A DNA stretch of 64,000 nt from Orychophragmus violaceus. Lineage: Eukaryota > Streptophyta > Magnoliopsida > Brassicales > Brassicaceae. Where the stretch lies: positions 3,720,001 to 3,784,000 of the forward strand of contig CM058236.1 in the NCBI GenBank assembly GCA_030180135.1, given 5' to 3'. A program made the translations under genes and the position numbers. The notes under the pieces were generated by a model. It made no database searches. It had not been told where the DNA came from and saw nothing but the letters and a program-made list of their open reading frames with translations. This document shows, one piece after another, positions 20,640-32,960 of this stretch. How positions within the stretch are numbered: position 1 is the first letter of the stretch; every line of letters starts with the position of its first letter.

Positions 20640-23600
20640 GCATATTACAAGGGCTCTTCATCCTGCTCTTCATAGTCATCTTGATCCTCATCATTATAAG
20701 ATGATAAATTACAACGGAATTCATCTTCTGGTTCTGCATCCCTGACCTTGTAAGCGAGATCTATTGTGTTTCATCCTTGAGCCAAGTTCTCAATAACGAG
20801 ATCTTCGATTCTAGTCATCATCACAGGATCATCATTTTCTTGTTGCAAAAGAATCGGTTCCATGTCACCATAATCTCCTGAAATATTTCCCCTCGGGTTG
20901 AATTGAACAACACTTAGCCACTCTCGCTTTGGTTTCTTTGTGTATGGATACGGGATATAACAAACTTGATTTGCTTGTGAGGCTGTGCAATTTGTATGTA
21001 CTGAATGAAGTTATATACATACATATATTTAAAGGCATTAAGATTTACAGGTATGGAACTAACGTACCTAGAACAAATGGTTCGTCTTTACTGTACGTTC
21101 TTGCTGAAAGAACGTCTACAACGCCAACATTACTCTTCCGAGTGCCTCTACCGATCATAGGGTCCTATTAGTTACACTTAAATAGTGTGATTCTCAAATT
21201 CACAATTCCCTCATACTCGAGCTGTATAATATCAGTTAAAATCCCGTGGAAATCAGCCTCATCAACTGCATCATCATTATTCTCTCCTTTAACACGTACA
21301 CCATAGTTACATGTCTTCCGTCCCAGGCCGTGATTCTCTGTATGAAACAAATATCCTCTTATAAAATAGATGGGCCAGGTTTTAGCCTTATGCACGGGTC
21401 CATGCACTATCTCTAGCACCCAATCAGGAAATTTATATGTGTTTTTCCAATAAGTAACCTGCAGTACAATAAAGAAAATATCAAATATAGAGTTTGACAA
21501 AGATAAATTAAAATAAATATATAGGTAAGACAGAATTTTACACACACATAAGTTTCCACCCAGCTTTGATATTCTTCGGGTCTTTTTACGGAGACCTCTT
21601 CTTCAGAGAGTTTTGGATATTTTGTGGACAGATAATCTTCGAACATACTTTAATTTCAACCAAAACTAATATGAGAAATCATAGTATAGTTGAATATATT
21701 AAACTGAAAGATAAGACATGCCAATATATATATACCTCTCTAGTGGCTCAAAATATCAACAGTTTCGCAGAATATAAACATGTGCGCGTCTATAGTCTTC
21801 CTCTAAAAGCTAGATTTCTTGCATTCTACCACTTGGACGACCCACTTGAGTAAATATATCACGAACATCGACATGATATACAAGGATTTCACCTTCAGTG
21901 AATCTAGTTAACATGACCAAATTAATTGGTTTAGAAAAATTTATAATTAATTAATATACTACCATGTGTGTGTCCTACAAATAGCAAAGTGAACATGTGA
22001 TAGCGCATTTACCTTGATTTTGTTTTTATATTCGCAGCAAAGTAATGCTATGAGAAATAAGCTATCTCCTCATTGATATACGATTCAACAATCGATCATG
22101 CCTCATATCTTTTGTTCTTTGCTTTTCCTTTCAACTTTTTGGAATACCTTTCAAAAGGGTACATCCAACTATATTGCACCGGACCTCCTAATTCAGCTTC
22201 GTAGGGGAGACGTATAGGTAAGTGCTCCATCACATCTAAAACTGATGGTGGAAAAAGCTTTTCCAAGTTGCATATGATTAAAACTATGTTTTTTTTTGAG
22301 AATTTGGAGACGACCTTTTTGTAAAGTTCTTGAGCACAAGTTACGGAAAAAACTTCCAACCCCTGCAGTATATATTTTTTGAAACTATTGGTAAATATAA
22401 AAATACTATACTCATATTTAGTTATCAAATATTAAGTAAAATAAAATAGAAACCTGCTAACGCAAGGTGGACGTTCCAGTATAAGAGTTCAGCAAAGATA
22501 AATGGAAGTAGCCGCTCCATAAAAATGTGGCAGTCATGACTCTTCATCCCTGAAAACTTATCGTTATCCATATCAACACAACTAGCTAAGCCGGCCGCAT
22601 AGTCATCTGGGAATTTTACTGCATGTTTCATACATTCTAGTAATTTTGTTCTGGCATCGTTTGGCCAATCGGTACGTGGGGAAAAGAGCTTTATCCTCAT
22701 CATCAATATGTAGGTGTGGTCGAGAACAAAATCGTTCTATACCAATTCTTGACATGATAGTGTCTTTGGATTTACCCTTCACACTCAAAAGAGTATTCAT
22801 GACATTGTCAAAAAAATTCTTCTCTACATGCAAATCACGATTATGTCGGAGAGTGAGGTCCCTCCAGTACGGAAGCTCCAGAATAGGCTTTCCTTGTGCC
22901 AGTTATGCAACTTTCCATAGCCAGGCTCCTTCTTTTTGTGACCGTTTCCACCGACGTCCTTTGTTTTCAGTGGATTTACACCTTGCAATCGCTCGCTATA
23001 AACTTGCTCACCACTTAAGACCTCAGGTGGATGCTCTTTCGAGGCGTCTTTTCCCTTTAAGAAGTCTTTTTATTCTTTCTCAATGGATGACCAAATGGAA
23101 GAAATCTTCAGTGACAATCAAACCAACACGTTTTCCTTCCCTTAGGCAGATAAAAAGATTTTGTATATTCTATGCAAATAGGAAAAGACAATCCACCATG
23201 GGTCGTTCATCCTGATAACATCCCATATGCTGGGAAATTGCTTATCGTCTACAGCAACACTGCTTTAGTTTAAAGTTTTCATTCAATGACACATCATATG
23301 AATCGACTCCAGGAGACCACAATTCTTTTAACTCCTCAATAAGAGGTTGGATGAAGATATTGAGACTAGCGTGCGGATGATTTGGCCCATAATTCAAAAT
23401 TGTAAGAAACAAGTATTTTGTATTCATGCACATATTAGGGGGTAAATTATATGGAGTCAAGATCACGGGCCACAACGAATGATTACGAGACATGACAAAT
23501 GGATTGAACCCATCTGTACACAATCCAAGATAAACGTTACGGGGTTCTTTAGAAAACAGAGGATGTCAAGCTTGAAATGATTTCCACTCCACCGCATCAG

Positions 23601-24595
23601 ACGGATGACACATTTCTCCATCCTTCGTTTGGTGCTCCGCATGCCATCTCATTGTCGCTGCAGTTTTCTCGCTTTGATACATTATCTTCAGTCTGTGAGC
23701 AATTGGTAGATACCACATACGACTCTAGGCTACTCTGGTTCTACTTTGTCTCTTGTTTGGCTTCCATCTTGGTTTAGCACAAAACCGACACTTTTCTTCC
23801 TTTTCGTCTTCTTTCGAGAAGATCATACAATTGTTCATGCAAACATCAATTTTTTGTCTCGTAGTGTGAACATGTTGCCTGGTTTCCTTCTGGTAAATAC
23901 TCTGTCATCATTTCACATATCGAATCTACTAACCTTTCACTTATATTATCTTTTGCCTTGTTATGTAGGACCCGAGCAGCCAAGGATAACTGGGAGTGAC
24001 CTTCACGACAACCATCATATAAAGGATTGTTGGCTCCTTCTAACATGTCATAAAACGTTTTTGAATGATTACGTACAGGTTCTTCACTATTACTCGCGTA
24101 ACCACGAAATGCATCATTCACCATATCCACATACCTATCTTCTACATTATTATGACCATTCGGAACAACATAAATCATTTCTATATCCAAACCGATTTAT
24201 TCTCCATGCTTTTACCAAACACAATAATCAGGCATAAATCCATAACTAAACAGATGACTCCAAATTCCTGGTTCTGTGGTTTCCGGTTTTTCGTTCTTGC
24301 AGAAATGACAAGGGCAGAGAAACTTACCGCCATTGCTCAGCGCTAAAGGCTGGTTTTTGGCAAGTTCCATAAATTGTGCCACCCCCGTTGTGAAGGCTAT
24401 TGAGAAATTGTCTGTGGTATCATCGAACATATTATACATCCACTCCCGATCGTTGCTATAATTGTTGTAGCCTCCCGCCATGTAACTAGATTTCCAAATT
24501 CTTTGTGTTTCTACAAATGAAAACGGAGAAAGGGCTGAATTTCGACTATGTAGACATAATTGGTCACTCCCATTAATTGTCATAAATGCATACAC
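20640..24595 (-). pseudogene. TNPD-like (tnp2) CACTA transposase, decayed
   Basis: Minus-strand fragments appear in family order. 24212-24595 is the transposase-associated N-terminal domain (SNDREWMYNMFDD, CPCHFCKN, HLFSYGFMPDY). 23846-24190 has FYDMLEGANNPLYDGC. 23242-23523 is the tnp2 core (CTDGFNPFVMSRNHSLWPVI, LTPYNLPPNMCM, QPLIEELKELWSPGVDSYDV). 22603-22833 has HVEKNFFDNVMNTLL. 22096-22706 is the DUF4218-like part (MKSHDCHIFMERLLPF, ELGGPVQYSWMYPFERY). 21168-21545 is the DUF4216-like part (FHGILTDIIQLEYEG). Stops and frameshifts separate every block, so no functional transposase remains. The family product cuts and joins element ends. Confidence 0.9.
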
Positions 24596-25052
24596 ATGAA
24601 ACTAGTACACCTACCACAAACATGTAAAATATAACTAAACTCTCATAATATTATTACTAAATCCAAAAATACTATATGATATGACCCATAATAATGAGTT
24701 GAATATCAGTCGTTGATTGATATTGTTTACGACTATAGTAACTTGTGATATTTTTAAAATTTGTTCATCGATATTGCTTTTTTTTTGCCAAATTTGTTAA
24801 TTGATATTAATCATGAAAAGAGTTATGCCTGCCGAATTATAAAATTTTAATATTTTGTAGGTTCCGCGCATCGGCGCGGTACCTAAACCAAATGTCACGG
24901 TAAATTATCAATAACCGGTCGAAATGCCCTAACCATCATAGCCTCTCTAAAATTCAGACAATCTCTCCCTTTCCACCGTCGAAATACCCTAACCATCATA
25001 ACCTCAGAATTCTTGCTCTCCTATCGCAGACAAAACAGTGACGACAAAAGAA
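24596..25052. other. CACTA interior between transposase and RNase H copy
   Basis: AT-rich DNA. It contains a GC-rich perfect hairpin, CCGCGC-ATCG-GCGCGG, at about 24866-24881, and a direct duplication of GTCGAAAT(G/A)CCCTAACCATCATA at about 24917 and 24983. The second half looks like the 5' UTR of the RNase H-like copy that follows. Confidence 0.4.
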
Positions 25053-25906
25053 ATGGATAAGGGAAAGGCAAGAACCCCTTCACTCCCTTCATCGTTTCTG
25101 ATTTTGATTCTTCTCTTATATATTGAATCATTTTCTTTCGTTGATCTGCTCGTGCCATCGATTATGAAGCATGAGATACTATAGGTTCGAACTTCGATAT
25201 TGATGTTTACATCTTATTTAAATTACAATATGTATGTTTTCAGAAATATTGTACCATTGAGTTTGATGGAGCTTCAAAAGAAACCCTGGAAGAGATGGTT
25301 CAAGAGCTATTATACGTGATTCAGATGGAACTTTCATCTCCTCCTACCGTGAAGGATTAGGCAATACAACAAACAACGTTGCCGAATATAGAGGTTTGAT
25401 TCGTGGGTTGGAGTCTGTTTAAGAAAAAGGTTACACACACGTGAGGGCCTATGGAGACTCTCAGCTTGTTGTCAAACAAGCCAGTTGCTTTACAGCTAAT
25501 ACCTATTTTTTCTCTTGAATCTTTATCTTTAGACTTTCTGATAACTATCATTAAACAGATGCGGGTGAATGGCAACTCACAAGCCTGAAAATGGCTGAGC
25601 TGTATAATCAGGCAAAAGAGTTTACCAGCCAATTCAAGTCATTCGATATCAAGCATATTCCCAGGGTATTGCACAGATCATTTTGTGTTTTTAACATTCG
25701 ATTTGTTGATGCTTAAGATTTTCTGAGTTTGTCTAATTTCCATTTGCAGGAATACAACTCTGAAGATGATAGCCATGCAAACTACTTGACCCATCTCCAA
25801 GGTGAGAAATGAATCTGCAATAATGAATTCAATTATATTTTCACGGAAAATTAGTCAAAGTTCAATGTTGTTTTTGATCTTATGTGATGCGTATTCAGAT
25901 GGCTAG
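25053..25906 (+). pseudogene. RNase H-like host gene copy captured inside the CACTA element
   Basis: A start codon at 25053 (MDKGKAR) is followed by spliced-looking exons 25244 to about 25479, 25559-25665, 25750-25801 and 25899-25906. Translations include IEFDGASKE, IIRDSDGTFISSYREGLGNT, TNNVAEYRGLIRGLES, GYTHVRAYGDSQLVVKQ and FKSFDIKHIPREYNSEDDSH. This is the plant RNase H fold with acidic residues in FDGAS, AEYRGL and YGDSQL, as in nuclear or organellar RNase H-like proteins and unlike copia RNase H. A 1-base loss after ASKE and a TAA within the LES block break the frame. Introns are retained, so the capture was from genomic DNA. It lies on the strand opposite the transposase. Confidence 0.87.
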
Positions 25907-26279
25907 ATACAAGTGATTGAAGGCAGGAAGTACTACTAAAGTATAGATATTTGTGTTCTTCATGCTTAGAAGTTAGAAGAACATCCCTCTTCGATTTTTT
26001 TTTTCTTTTCTTATCAGAACATGTTCTCTTATGAAGAACAAATCAATGTATTTCGTTAAGCAGAGAGGACTATGAACAATCAGTTTCTTATGGTAATTTT
26101 AACGCATAAGAATTAGAAATTATGAAAGAAAAGCATACATGGGCCATTCTCATTTAATAATGATTACAATATGTATAAATGTATATATATATATATACCA
26201 ACTTTAATAATCAGTTAAGACTATTAGCACGTATAAACAAACTATCTCATATTATTATTACTATATCCAAAAATACTAT

Positions 26280-26677
26280 ATGATACGACTCATATCCGAC
26301 TACTTTGCGACACGAATAATGAGTTGAATATTAGTCATATCAATAACGACAAATAAACGACTTGGTTACTACTATACCCGAAGTAGCGAATTAGTCGCCC
26401 ATGTACTGACCAATTCGCGATTGTTCTACGACTCTTAATATCAGACGCAAAAATAGTCGCCATATCACCGACTAGCCTGCGACTATTGTTTCCTTTTCGA
26501 CAATAGTCGTTAATCAGTCGTAAATCGATGACTAAATTGGCGACAATCATTTTTGTTCGTATATAAGCGACTAATACACGCCCATATATCCGTTGTCGCA
26601 AAATAGCAGCAATATTGTCCCCTAATAGTGGCCAAATGTACGACTACAAGTATAGTCGCAAGGTCCAGTCGCAAAAA
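26280..26677. repeat. Right subterminal repeat region of the CACTA element
   Basis: Dense CGACTA, GTCGC and TAGTCG motifs in both orientations up to the terminal inverted repeat, mirroring the left subterminal region. 25907-26279 is AT-rich with nothing recognised apart from the 3' flank of the RNase H copy and a short TA run near 26188. Confidence 0.75.
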
Positions 26678-26695
26678 CGATGTTTTCTTGTGGTG

Positions 26696-29600
26696 TCTTC
26701 AGCATTGCTTAGTCCTTTGATTCTGATCTTCGACATTTCATCCTCCACTTTGTTAAGTAATTTTTTTCTATGGCGTCTGCGTGTTTCTCTTTGTGTCACC
26801 GCGTCAGCTACATTTGCCAATAAACTGATACCCAAGTCAATTGTTCCTCTATGTCCTGTAATGTCAATCAATATGCCCATAGACCACCAGTTATCGTACC
26901 AGAAGGATATTGTTTCACCATTTTCTACCTCAGCCTTAATGAAGTCCATTGTGACGATCCTGTATTTAAGTAGCTTCCGTCACATCCAGCTACCTAGAGA
27001 TGTTTTCTGTTTAACCGACCAAAAGGATCCTTTTCAAAATAGAAATTTGTGAATACATTTAACCCATAGGGAATCTCTGCTTGATAGAATTCGCCAAATA
27101 AGTTTCAAGCAGCTCACATTATTTTGCTTCTCCTACTGATTTGAGGCCTAGACCTCCTTCCTCTTTCGGTTTACAACAGTCTTTCCAAGCAACTTTCGCT
27201 TTTTTGAATTTAGAACCGGACGCGACCACAATAAAAGCTGAGCATAGCTTGTCAATCTCTTCAATACACTTTTTGGGAAGCCTGAAAGCTGAAATCCAAA
27301 AGTTGGTTAGGCTATTTATAACCGAACTTATCAGTTGCACCCTCCCTGTGAAAGATAAACATCTCGCTGTCCAAGTCTCTATCTTTGCTCTGATTTTTTT
27401 GATTAGAGGAGTGTAGTCGTTTAAACTCATTCTCTTTGTCCTCAGTGGTAGTCCCAAGTATCTTACAGGTAGGGAACTGTAATGAAATGGGAATTGCTAC
27501 AGTATCATGTCTTGCTCATCTCCTCTGACACCAGCCAACTACAATGTAGATTTTTCCAAGCTGATACGGAGACCGAATGCTTGTGAAAACCGCTTGAAAA
27601 TTTGTAGGACTCCTTGCACCGAGCTCATCTTCCCATCTGTGAAGATTAATAGATCGTCCGCAAAACAAAGATGGGTTAGGTTAAACTCCTGACACTAAGG
27701 GTGATAACCGAATTTGTTCTCCATAGCTTCGTTATCAATCATCTTCGATAGGACTTGCATACAAATGACAAAAAGATATGGGAAGAGTGAACACCCTTGT
27801 CTCAACCCTCTCTTGCTTTTGAAATACCCTGCTAGCTCTCCATTAACCTGGAAAGAGAATGAGGCCAAGGATATACATTTCTCTATCCAAGAGATGAATT
27901 TTGCCGGGAATTGTAGAGCTGCTAATGTTGATAGTAGAAAAGGCCAATAAATCGAGTCAAAAGCTTTCGATATATCGATTTTTACTGCACAGTGTGAGGT
28001 CACTGAATCCTTATGGTAATTCTTAACCAGTTCTGAAGCCAGCAAAACATTTTCCATTAGCAAGCAACCTCTCACAAAAGCTGACTGGTTTGGTGCGATG
28101 AATTTATGTAGCATTTTCTTCAGCCTATTTGCTAGAAATTTCGATATTACCTTTTAGATAACATTGCAACATGAGATAGGCCTGTAGTCTTTCATTGTTC
28201 TTGCTTCCTCTATTTTTGGGATGGGAGCCAAATAGTAGAGTTTATACATGTTGGTAAGAATCCGGTTTCGAAGAAAGATTTCACTGCCACAACAAAATCT
28301 TTTCCAATCACCGGCCAAGTAGCTTTATAAAACTCCACTGTATATCCATCCGGAACGAAGATTTATTTCCCGGCATTGAGAAAAGTACCTTCTTTATCTC
28401 CTCCTCCGTGACCATACTTTCTAGCATGCTTTGATCTTGTTCCACGTACCGAAAGGACATTAGGTTTTGAAGGTCTATAGGCGCCAATGCAACTTCATCT
28501 ACCATCGGCTCATTTAGAAAGTTATGAAAATGAGCCATTGCCTCAACTTTAATTTCTTCCTGAGAAGTCACTATTGTGCCATCACTCTTTTGAATTTCTT
28601 TGATCATGTTTCTTGCTTTTCGGACAATAGCAGCCTGATAGAAGTGCTTGTTGTTCCCATCTCCAACTCTTAACCAATGTACCTTTGTTTTTTGGCTTAA
28701 GACTTTTCCCTCAATGGATGAGAGTAGGTTCCATCTAGTGTAAGCTCGTGCCTCTTCCTTTATCATTCTTTGTATCGGAGAGATCATTGTTTGGTTTTGG
28801 CAATGACATAGATACTCATAAGCTTCTCTCTCCTTTTTTGAAATTTCTCCAATTTTCTGCTTGGTAAACTCTCTGATTTTTCGTTTTCAGAGTTTCAGCT
28901 TTTCGGAGAAGCGACATGTGGCTGAGGTTGAGGAGAAAAGGGGCTATGTTTCGTCCCAGAATGTTTGAACCAGAAGCAAGAAGTCCTTCGTCTCAGTCAC
29001 TACATTCACAAACTTAAATGGTCCTCTTGGCTGCTGTGATTCAGCCATGATAGTTATCCTACATCTTAAATGATATGAGCACCCTCCCGCTTCAAATGCA
29101 CAATAAGATTGTGGATAGATCCGAAAACCTGCTTCATTCATCAACCTTCTATCCAATTTCCTGCATATCAATCCCTCTTCTCTGTTATTACACCAAGTAA
29201 GTCTAGGACCTGAGAAGTTCATGTCTGTGAGAGAGAAGTGTCGCACCACTTCTTGAAACTTGTGCATTCCGGTAGTGATTATCGGGTTGTCATTCGAATC
29301 TGAATGATCTTCCATCTCTAAAGTTTCGTTAAAATCTCCAAAAAGCAGCCATGGTTTATCTTTAAACAGTGGTGAGTCTTGGTGGCTCTTTAATCTGTCC
29401 ATAACTCCTTCCTCTCCTCCGCAGTATTCAAAGCATAAACAAAGGAGCAGAATATTTTTTCTTCCATGCCTACCATCAGAACCGAGCAAGTAATCAGCTG
29501 GTTACTCTTAAAGCATGGAATGACTCTAACCCGAGGTCCCAAAACTATCCATATCCTACCCAATCTGTTATGTTCATAATTGGATAGGAAGGACCAATCC

Positions 29601-30165
29601 TTAAACACCGAAGAAACAATGTAAGCCGATTTGATTCTTTAACTCTTGTTTCCAATAAGCAACCAAACTGTAACGTTCTACTTTCATCCACTTCTGTACT
29701 ACATTATGTTTACTATTTCATTGAAACCACGAATATTCCAGAAGAAACCCAATATTAAGCTTTTCTTCTTGTGAATCGTTTATTCAGATTCCCTTGGTTG
29801 CCCAAAGGTTTTTGAAGTGTTTTTGCTTCTTTTTCCTTCTGCTTATTCTTTGGCAAGCGTTAATGTTGTGTTGTAATAACCTCTTCCTCATCATGTTTTG
29901 CCCTTTGAGCCTTTGCTTGTTCATTTTCAATGATTGTTTCTTCCTGAGCAGTTTTATCTTCTTCGGTATGGTCCATCACAGCCGCTACCTTGTCAGATCC
30001 TCCTACTTATTAATTATTTCAACTTCCTCTTTATTCACCCCGCCTTCTTCTATCTCATCATCATCTGCAATCTCTCCATCTTCATCAATGTTACTGAGAA
30101 TAAAGAATGTTGTTTTTGCCAATATTGAAGGCCCAACTTGTTTTTTGAGTTTGGTGTTTTGCACA
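26696..30165 (-). pseudogene. LINE (L1-type) ORF2: endonuclease and reverse transcriptase, decayed
   Basis: Read from the gap leftwards on the minus strand: endonuclease start GFFWNIRGFN (about 29760), WLLFGDFNETLEMEDH, FSGPRLTWCNNRE and KLDRRLMNE; then IQRMIKEEARAYTRWNLLSS, KVHWLRVGDGNNKHFYQAA and FSMPGNKS. The RT has APNQSAFVRGCLLMENVLLA, VKIDISKAFDSIYW, KRGLRQGC and FADD at 27653-27664. The thumb region is MGLPLRTKRMSLNDYTPLIK and FTGRVQLISSV, and the zinc-region start is FWYDNWW. Stops and frameshifts are frequent, and the endonuclease SDH motif reads SYH. The 3' part continues at 9639-10572 beyond the CACTA insertion. The 5' end and ORF1 disappear into the gap. Its product would nick target DNA and copy LINE RNA. 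Confidence 0.92.
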
Positions 30166-30665
30166 NNNNNNNNNNNNNNNNNNNNNNNNNNNNNNNNNNN
30201 NNNNNNNNNNNNNNNNNNNNNNNNNNNNNNNNNNNNNNNNNNNNNNNNNNNNNNNNNNNNNNNNNNNNNNNNNNNNNNNNNNNNNNNNNNNNNNNNNNNN
30301 NNNNNNNNNNNNNNNNNNNNNNNNNNNNNNNNNNNNNNNNNNNNNNNNNNNNNNNNNNNNNNNNNNNNNNNNNNNNNNNNNNNNNNNNNNNNNNNNNNNN
30401 NNNNNNNNNNNNNNNNNNNNNNNNNNNNNNNNNNNNNNNNNNNNNNNNNNNNNNNNNNNNNNNNNNNNNNNNNNNNNNNNNNNNNNNNNNNNNNNNNNNN
30501 NNNNNNNNNNNNNNNNNNNNNNNNNNNNNNNNNNNNNNNNNNNNNNNNNNNNNNNNNNNNNNNNNNNNNNNNNNNNNNNNNNNNNNNNNNNNNNNNNNNN
30601 NNNNNNNNNNNNNNNNNNNNNNNNNNNNNNNNNNNNNNNNNNNNNNNNNNNNNNNNNNNNNNNNN
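30166..30665. other. Assembly gap of 500 N
   Basis: Exactly 500 undetermined bases, a conventional placeholder length. The LINE 5' end and the start of the next copia fall here, so both elements may be more complete than they appear. Open frames spanning it are artefacts. Confidence 0.99.
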
Positions 30666-32960
30666 AAAGAGAGAAACCAACAAAAGCAGAGATGTGGAAA
30701 ACAGTGAATTCAATGATCGTTGGATGGATTAGAACGTCAATCTCTTCCACAATCAGATCAATGGTGTTGTTTACTGCTGATGCAAGTAAACTGTGGAACG
30801 ATTTGAAAAGAAGGTTTTTAGTTGGGAATTCAGTTCGAGGTCATCAACTGAAAGCGTAGCTGGCGAATTGCAAACAAGATCGTTCGACAGTGATGGATTA
30901 TTATGGTCGCTTGTCGCTCAAGTGGGAAGAACTACTCGGATACAATACCCATCCTAAATGCACCTGCAATGCGTCAGCATCAATAGGACAAGACTATGAA
31001 GAGGAGAAGTGCATATGTTTTTAATGGGGCTTAACGAATCACGATTCAAAAAAATCTGCACCAACATCATTGGTTTGGAACAATTACCGGATCTGAATTG
31101 AGTCTATCAACGTGTCATAAGAGAAGAAAGACGGGTAATGTCTTCACAGACGGAACCAAAATGAGATGCAATGGGTTTTGTTGCAAAGACAGAGCTCGAC
31201 AAGTTAGAGAAATTCAATTCAATTGCAACTGTTACACGATCTCGTGGACCTCTGATTGTTTCTTCTCATTGCGGTAGGAACGGGCGATGATAAGAAAGAA
31301 TGTTGGAGAATAATCGGATTCCCAGATTGGTGGATGAAACACAATCAGAACAGTGATCGCGGTCATGGAATAGGACGAAGACGAGGGCCAAGTCAACCTC
31401 CTCGTTCGAATGCGACGCAAGCAAGTTCAACTGCATGAGGTTTTCCGAAGTTTACTGATGAGCAACAGGCTTTGTTGACGGCTTTTCTTGAGCAGCAGTA
31501 AACAAAGCCTATCTCAAACAAACTCAATGGCAAGAAACAAATCGGGGAAGTTTTCCTCAACACAGGTGCATCTCATCACATGACTGGTGAGGCAAGGCTG
31601 CTCACTGACTTAAAGGACATTGCATCATCTCCAGTGAGTTTCGCAGACGGGAGCCAAGTACATGCGACCAAAATAGGAGTATTGTGGTTATTTGATAAGA
31701 TAAAGTTGCCTCATGTTCTTCTTTTGCTTAACTGAATCTGCACACTTCTTTATGTCGCAAAGTTACTAAGCAAACTGGTTGTTTTGCTATATTTACTGAT
31801 GCATTGTGCATCTTGTAGGAACGTTTTACGAGGATCCTGATTGGAGCCGGTGATGAACGGGACGGGGTGTATGTTTATCGGGATGTTACAATGACTAGAG
31901 GATACAAAGTCAAAGCTGCAAACGACAAGACTTTGTGGCATCGAAGATTGGGACATCCTTCTTATGGTGTTTTAGGATATTTTCCTTTTCTTCCTAGTGT
32001 TCAGTCAAACTCTGAAAAGTTTGGCGTTGCAGTATTTGTTTTGAATCAAAACAAACACGAAGTATATTTTCCAACATTTCTAATAAAGCTTATGTTTTTT
32101 TTTAATTAATTCATGTTAACCTTTCGAGGCCATACAGATAAGCAGCATCGTGTGGTGCTATGTATTTCGTCATGATCGTTGATTTCTCAAGAGCAGTGTG
32201 GATACACTTACTTCTCGAGAAATCGGAAGTGAAAATTGTCTTACTAAACTTCTGTAAAGTTGCACAAAGGCAGTTCATGCGACAAGTGCATATCATCAGA
32301 AGCGACAATGGCACAAAATTCATGTGCTTGTCTGGTACTTCTCTAAGAATGGAATCATACACCAAACATCATGTGTTGCAACTCCATAACAAAGCGAAAG
32401 AGTGGATCGCAAACACAGACACATTCTTAACATTTCAAGATCATTGATGTTTGACACCAATCTACCTATTAAATTATGGGGAGAAAGCGTTCTTGATGTC
32501 GCACATGTCATCAACATAACACCATAAAGTCTATTGAATTGGAAAACACCATATGAATGCTTGTATGGCAAACCACCATGTATGATGATATCAAGATTTT
32601 TGGCTGCCTCTCTTTTACACACAATAAGTCGAGGGATACAAACAAGTTTAAGAAACACAGTAAAAGATAAATGTGTGTCGGGTATCCATTCGGGAAAAGA
32701 GGGTGGAAGTTATATGATCTCAATAGCAAGGTTTTCTTTGTTTCAAGGGACGTAGTGTTTGACGAGAACACATATCCGTACAAGATCAATGGCGAGGTTA
32801 CAACGTCTGTGACGGCACCACTTCCCATGATCAGGTATGAAGTTAATGGTCTTGAACTAGTGCCACCGATTATTGGAGCAAGGGGGAGTGTTGAAGAGTT
32901 TGTCGAAACAGAGGTTGTGGAGTCTGATCAACAAAATGGAGCTGAAACACATGCTGAAAC

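Larger units (their letters stand above)
10573..26695 (-). mobile_element. CACTA (En/Spm) transposon, about 16.1 kb including nested copia
   Basis: The left terminus is CACTACAAGAAAACATCG (10573-10590). The right terminus, as reverse complement, is CACCACAAGAAAACATCG (26678-26695). TCT is duplicated at 10570-10572 and 26696-26698, the 3-bp duplication typical of CACTA. Subterminal regions are packed with GTCG/CGAC motifs. The interior holds a decayed TNPD-like transposase on the minus strand and a plus-strand RNase H-like gene copy. Without the copia at 10857-18175 the element is about 8.8 kb. It sits inside the LINE ORF2, whose frame closes exactly when the CACTA is removed. Confidence 0.93.

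Noticed and set aside
29794..30750. Open frames of about 190-310 codons across the gap
   Set aside because: Most of their length is translated N. The flanks are LINE and copia remnants in other frames.
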